Shown here piece by piece: positions 62,719 through 64,000 of a DNA stretch of 64,000 nucleotides. How positions within the stretch are numbered: position 1 is the stretch's first letter; the number at the start of each line of letters is the position of its first letter. Location of the stretch: assembly GCA_016711605.1 (NCBI GenBank), contig JADJSS010000002.1, positions 62,001-126,000 of the forward strand, in the 5' to 3' direction. The DNA comes from Saprospirales bacterium. GTDB lineage: Bacteria; Bacteroidota; Bacteroidia; Chitinophagales; JADIYW01. A program made the position numbers and the translations under genes. The notes beneath the pieces are model-generated. The model was not told where the DNA came from and made no database searches. It worked only from the letters and a program-made list of their open reading frames with translations.

Positions 62719-64000
62719 TTACAAATAAAATTCTAAGGTGCCACCAACATAAAATGGAGTTGCTGCTTTTATACCTTGTGGTCTTCTTGAAACGATATGT
62801 TGACTATTTGTGATGTTTTTAAAACTCATGCCAATGGTAGTATGTGCTTTAGGTATTATATAAGAAATAGATGCATCCATTGTGAAAAATGCAGGCATTT
62901 GTCCAGTTCTTCCGTTTGCAGCTGCTGTAGTTGAATTTATTTCATCTGTAAATTGTTTGCCAGTATAATTAAATACCGTTTGAACATTTAACCCAAATGG
63001 AGTTTGCAGACCAACAATTGCAGATAAAAATATTTTTGGTGCATAAGGTAAATCATAGCCATTAATATTAATTGTATCTGTATTTATTATCTTAATTCTA
63101 TCGCTACTTAATTTTGCTCTATTATATGTGGTATTGATATTAAAATATGGATCGTATTTTTTGTTAAATATTTCGCCAAAATTAATACTTACACCAGATT
63201 CAACACCATAGTGTTTTGTACGGCCAGCGTTTATAAATCCAGCGCCTGAGCCACCAGAAGATTCTGAAACTGGAATAACTTGTTTTTGAAAATCGGTATA
63301 ATAAATAGTGCATTCAAAGTTTACACCTTTATAAAATTCGCTTCTTGTTCCAATTTCAAAATTCCAACTTAATTGCGGTTCCAATTTTAATATTTCTCCA
63401 GTTGCACTAATAGAATTTTTTAAACCAGGTGGTGAAAATCCACGATGAACACCTGTAAATAATGTGATATTATTTTTAGGTTGATAGCTAATAGAAATTC
63501 CTGGAATAAATGCAAATACTTTATTTTTTGCAACAATATTAGTGTCTCTGTATTGTCCTGAAGTATTTTTATACATCCTGATTTCTCTTTTGTACTGATA
63601 ATTTTCTACCCTAATTCCTGTAGTGATATTTATCTTGTTTAGAAATGTAAATTTATTTTCTATATAACCACTAATTGCCCAACCAGGTCTGAATTCTTCG
63701 GCTTGAATTTGCCCTGATTTTGCAGTTGGCGAATTTCCTTTTTTTTCTTGATCTAAAGCATTTTCATATAAGCCACGAATTCCTATTTGTAAATTTCCAG
63801 CTACTTTTTTTATTTGATAAGTATAGTCAATTTTTGATTCTAAACCATAGACCCAAAATGTTCTATTGCGAAATCCTGTTTCATTTAACATGTAAATTGC
63901 TCCATTTGCGACAGTAGTATCACCAAATATTTTTCCTGTCTGATTACTTGCAGATTTACTATAACTAAATCCTTGTCGGCGCCAATCTCTACTAATGTTA
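62719..64000 (-). CDS. TonB-dependent outer-membrane receptor, N-terminus beyond window
   Basis: At least 427 residues; the frame is open to the window edge (NISRDWRRQGFSYSKSASNQ) with no start needed within. It shows the C-terminal half of a 22-strand receptor barrel: IPGISISYQPKNNITLFTGV, HRGFSPPGLKNSIS, FEIGTRSEFYKGVNFECTIY, HYGVESGVSINFGEIF and a final strand ending TPFYVGGTLEFYL with terminal aromatic. The cargo is unknown; adjacency to a di-heme peroxidase and cytochrome suggests iron or copper chelates. TonB and ExbBD supply is encoded at 33-38 kb. Confidence 0.9.
   Translation of the reverse strand, partial: NISRDWRRQGFSYSKSASNQTGKIFGDTTVANGAIYMLNETGFRNRTFWVYGLESKIDYTYQIKKVAGNLQIGIRGLYENALDQEKKGNSPTAKSGQIQAEEFRPGWAISGYIENKFTFLNKINITTGIRVENYQYKREIRMYKNTSGQYRDTNIVAKNKVFAFIPGISISYQPKNNITLFTGVHRGFSPPGLKNSISATGEILKLEPQLSWNFEIGTRSEFYKGVNFECTIYYTDFQKQVIPVSESSGGSGAGFINAGRTKHYGVESGVSINFGEIFNKKYDPYFNINTTYNRAKLSSDRIKIINTDTININGYDLPYAPKIFLSAIVGLQTPFGLNVQTVFNYTGKQFTDEINSTTAAANGRTGQMPAFFTMDASISYIIPKAHTTIGMSFKNITNSQHIVSRRPQGIKAATPFYVGGTLEFYL

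Overview
The window is about 31% GC by eye and reads as a chromosomal segment of a Bacteroidota member (Chitinophagales/Sphingobacteriia-like; order not certain). Evidence: Bacteroidota-type -7 boxes (TAnnTTTG) before many genes, the ExbB-ExbD-ExbD-TonB arrangement, lipoproteins whose lipobox cysteine is followed by Lys/Asn, SusC/FecA-style TonB receptors, and family-level matches of nearly every gene. No insertion sequence, prophage, CRISPR array or rRNA was seen. One tRNA (CAU anticodon) is present.

Layout. 0-5 kb: a truncated secreted protein, a frameshifted unknown gene, and purK-purE. 5-12 kb: a broken lipoprotein gene, then a sulfate-activation operon (cysC, cysD, cysN) interrupted by a four-helix-bundle protein and an OafA-type acyltransferase, then lysA. 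12-20 kb: an L,D-transpeptidase remnant, two small proteins, a POT peptide transporter, a YbhN/LPG-synthase-like membrane protein, ruvC, a DUF3606-like small gene, the tRNA, a HAD phosphatase and lysS. 19-26.6 kb: an EEP-family phosphatase/nuclease, two adjacent rhomboid proteases, mutL, several tiny secreted or membrane proteins and hflX. 26.6-31 kb: a probable copper locus (Cys-rich membrane protein, beta-barrel with CDFCGC, MbnP, MbnH/MauG-like di-heme enzyme, two small lipoproteins), followed by gltA. 32-38 kb: a double TonB energising locus. 38-47 kb: mnmE, polysaccharide export genes (SLBB/Wza-like, Wzz-like, heptose-7-P kinase, glycosyltransferase), leuB. 47-53 kb: a large TPR-CHAT protease-like gene, a K+ channel/TrkA protein, an arginyl-tRNA-protein transferase-like protein and a Crp/Fnr regulator. 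53-61 kb: a compact type I polyketide synthase operon. 61-64 kb: a second MauG-like peroxidase locus with a cytochrome c and a TonB-dependent receptor that runs off the window.

The most interesting system is the PKS operon. Read with one base restored in a T-run (A-run on the coding strand) at 58208-58212, the first two ORFs become one KS-AT-KR-ACP protein, followed by a KS-AT-ACP protein. There is no thioesterase, DH, ER or PPTase nearby, and a mobile-looking intergenic repeat is embedded in frame in the AT-ACP linker. The MbnP/MbnH locus and the TPR-CHAT protein are the next most interesting.

A caution for every reader: about twenty genes carry single-base frameshifts, nearly all in A/T homopolymers, including essential lysS plus mutL and hflX, and lysS also carries an eight-G insertion. 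I read these as consensus errors of a draft or metagenome assembly, so 'pseudogene' below usually means 'frameshifted in this sequence', not proven decay.
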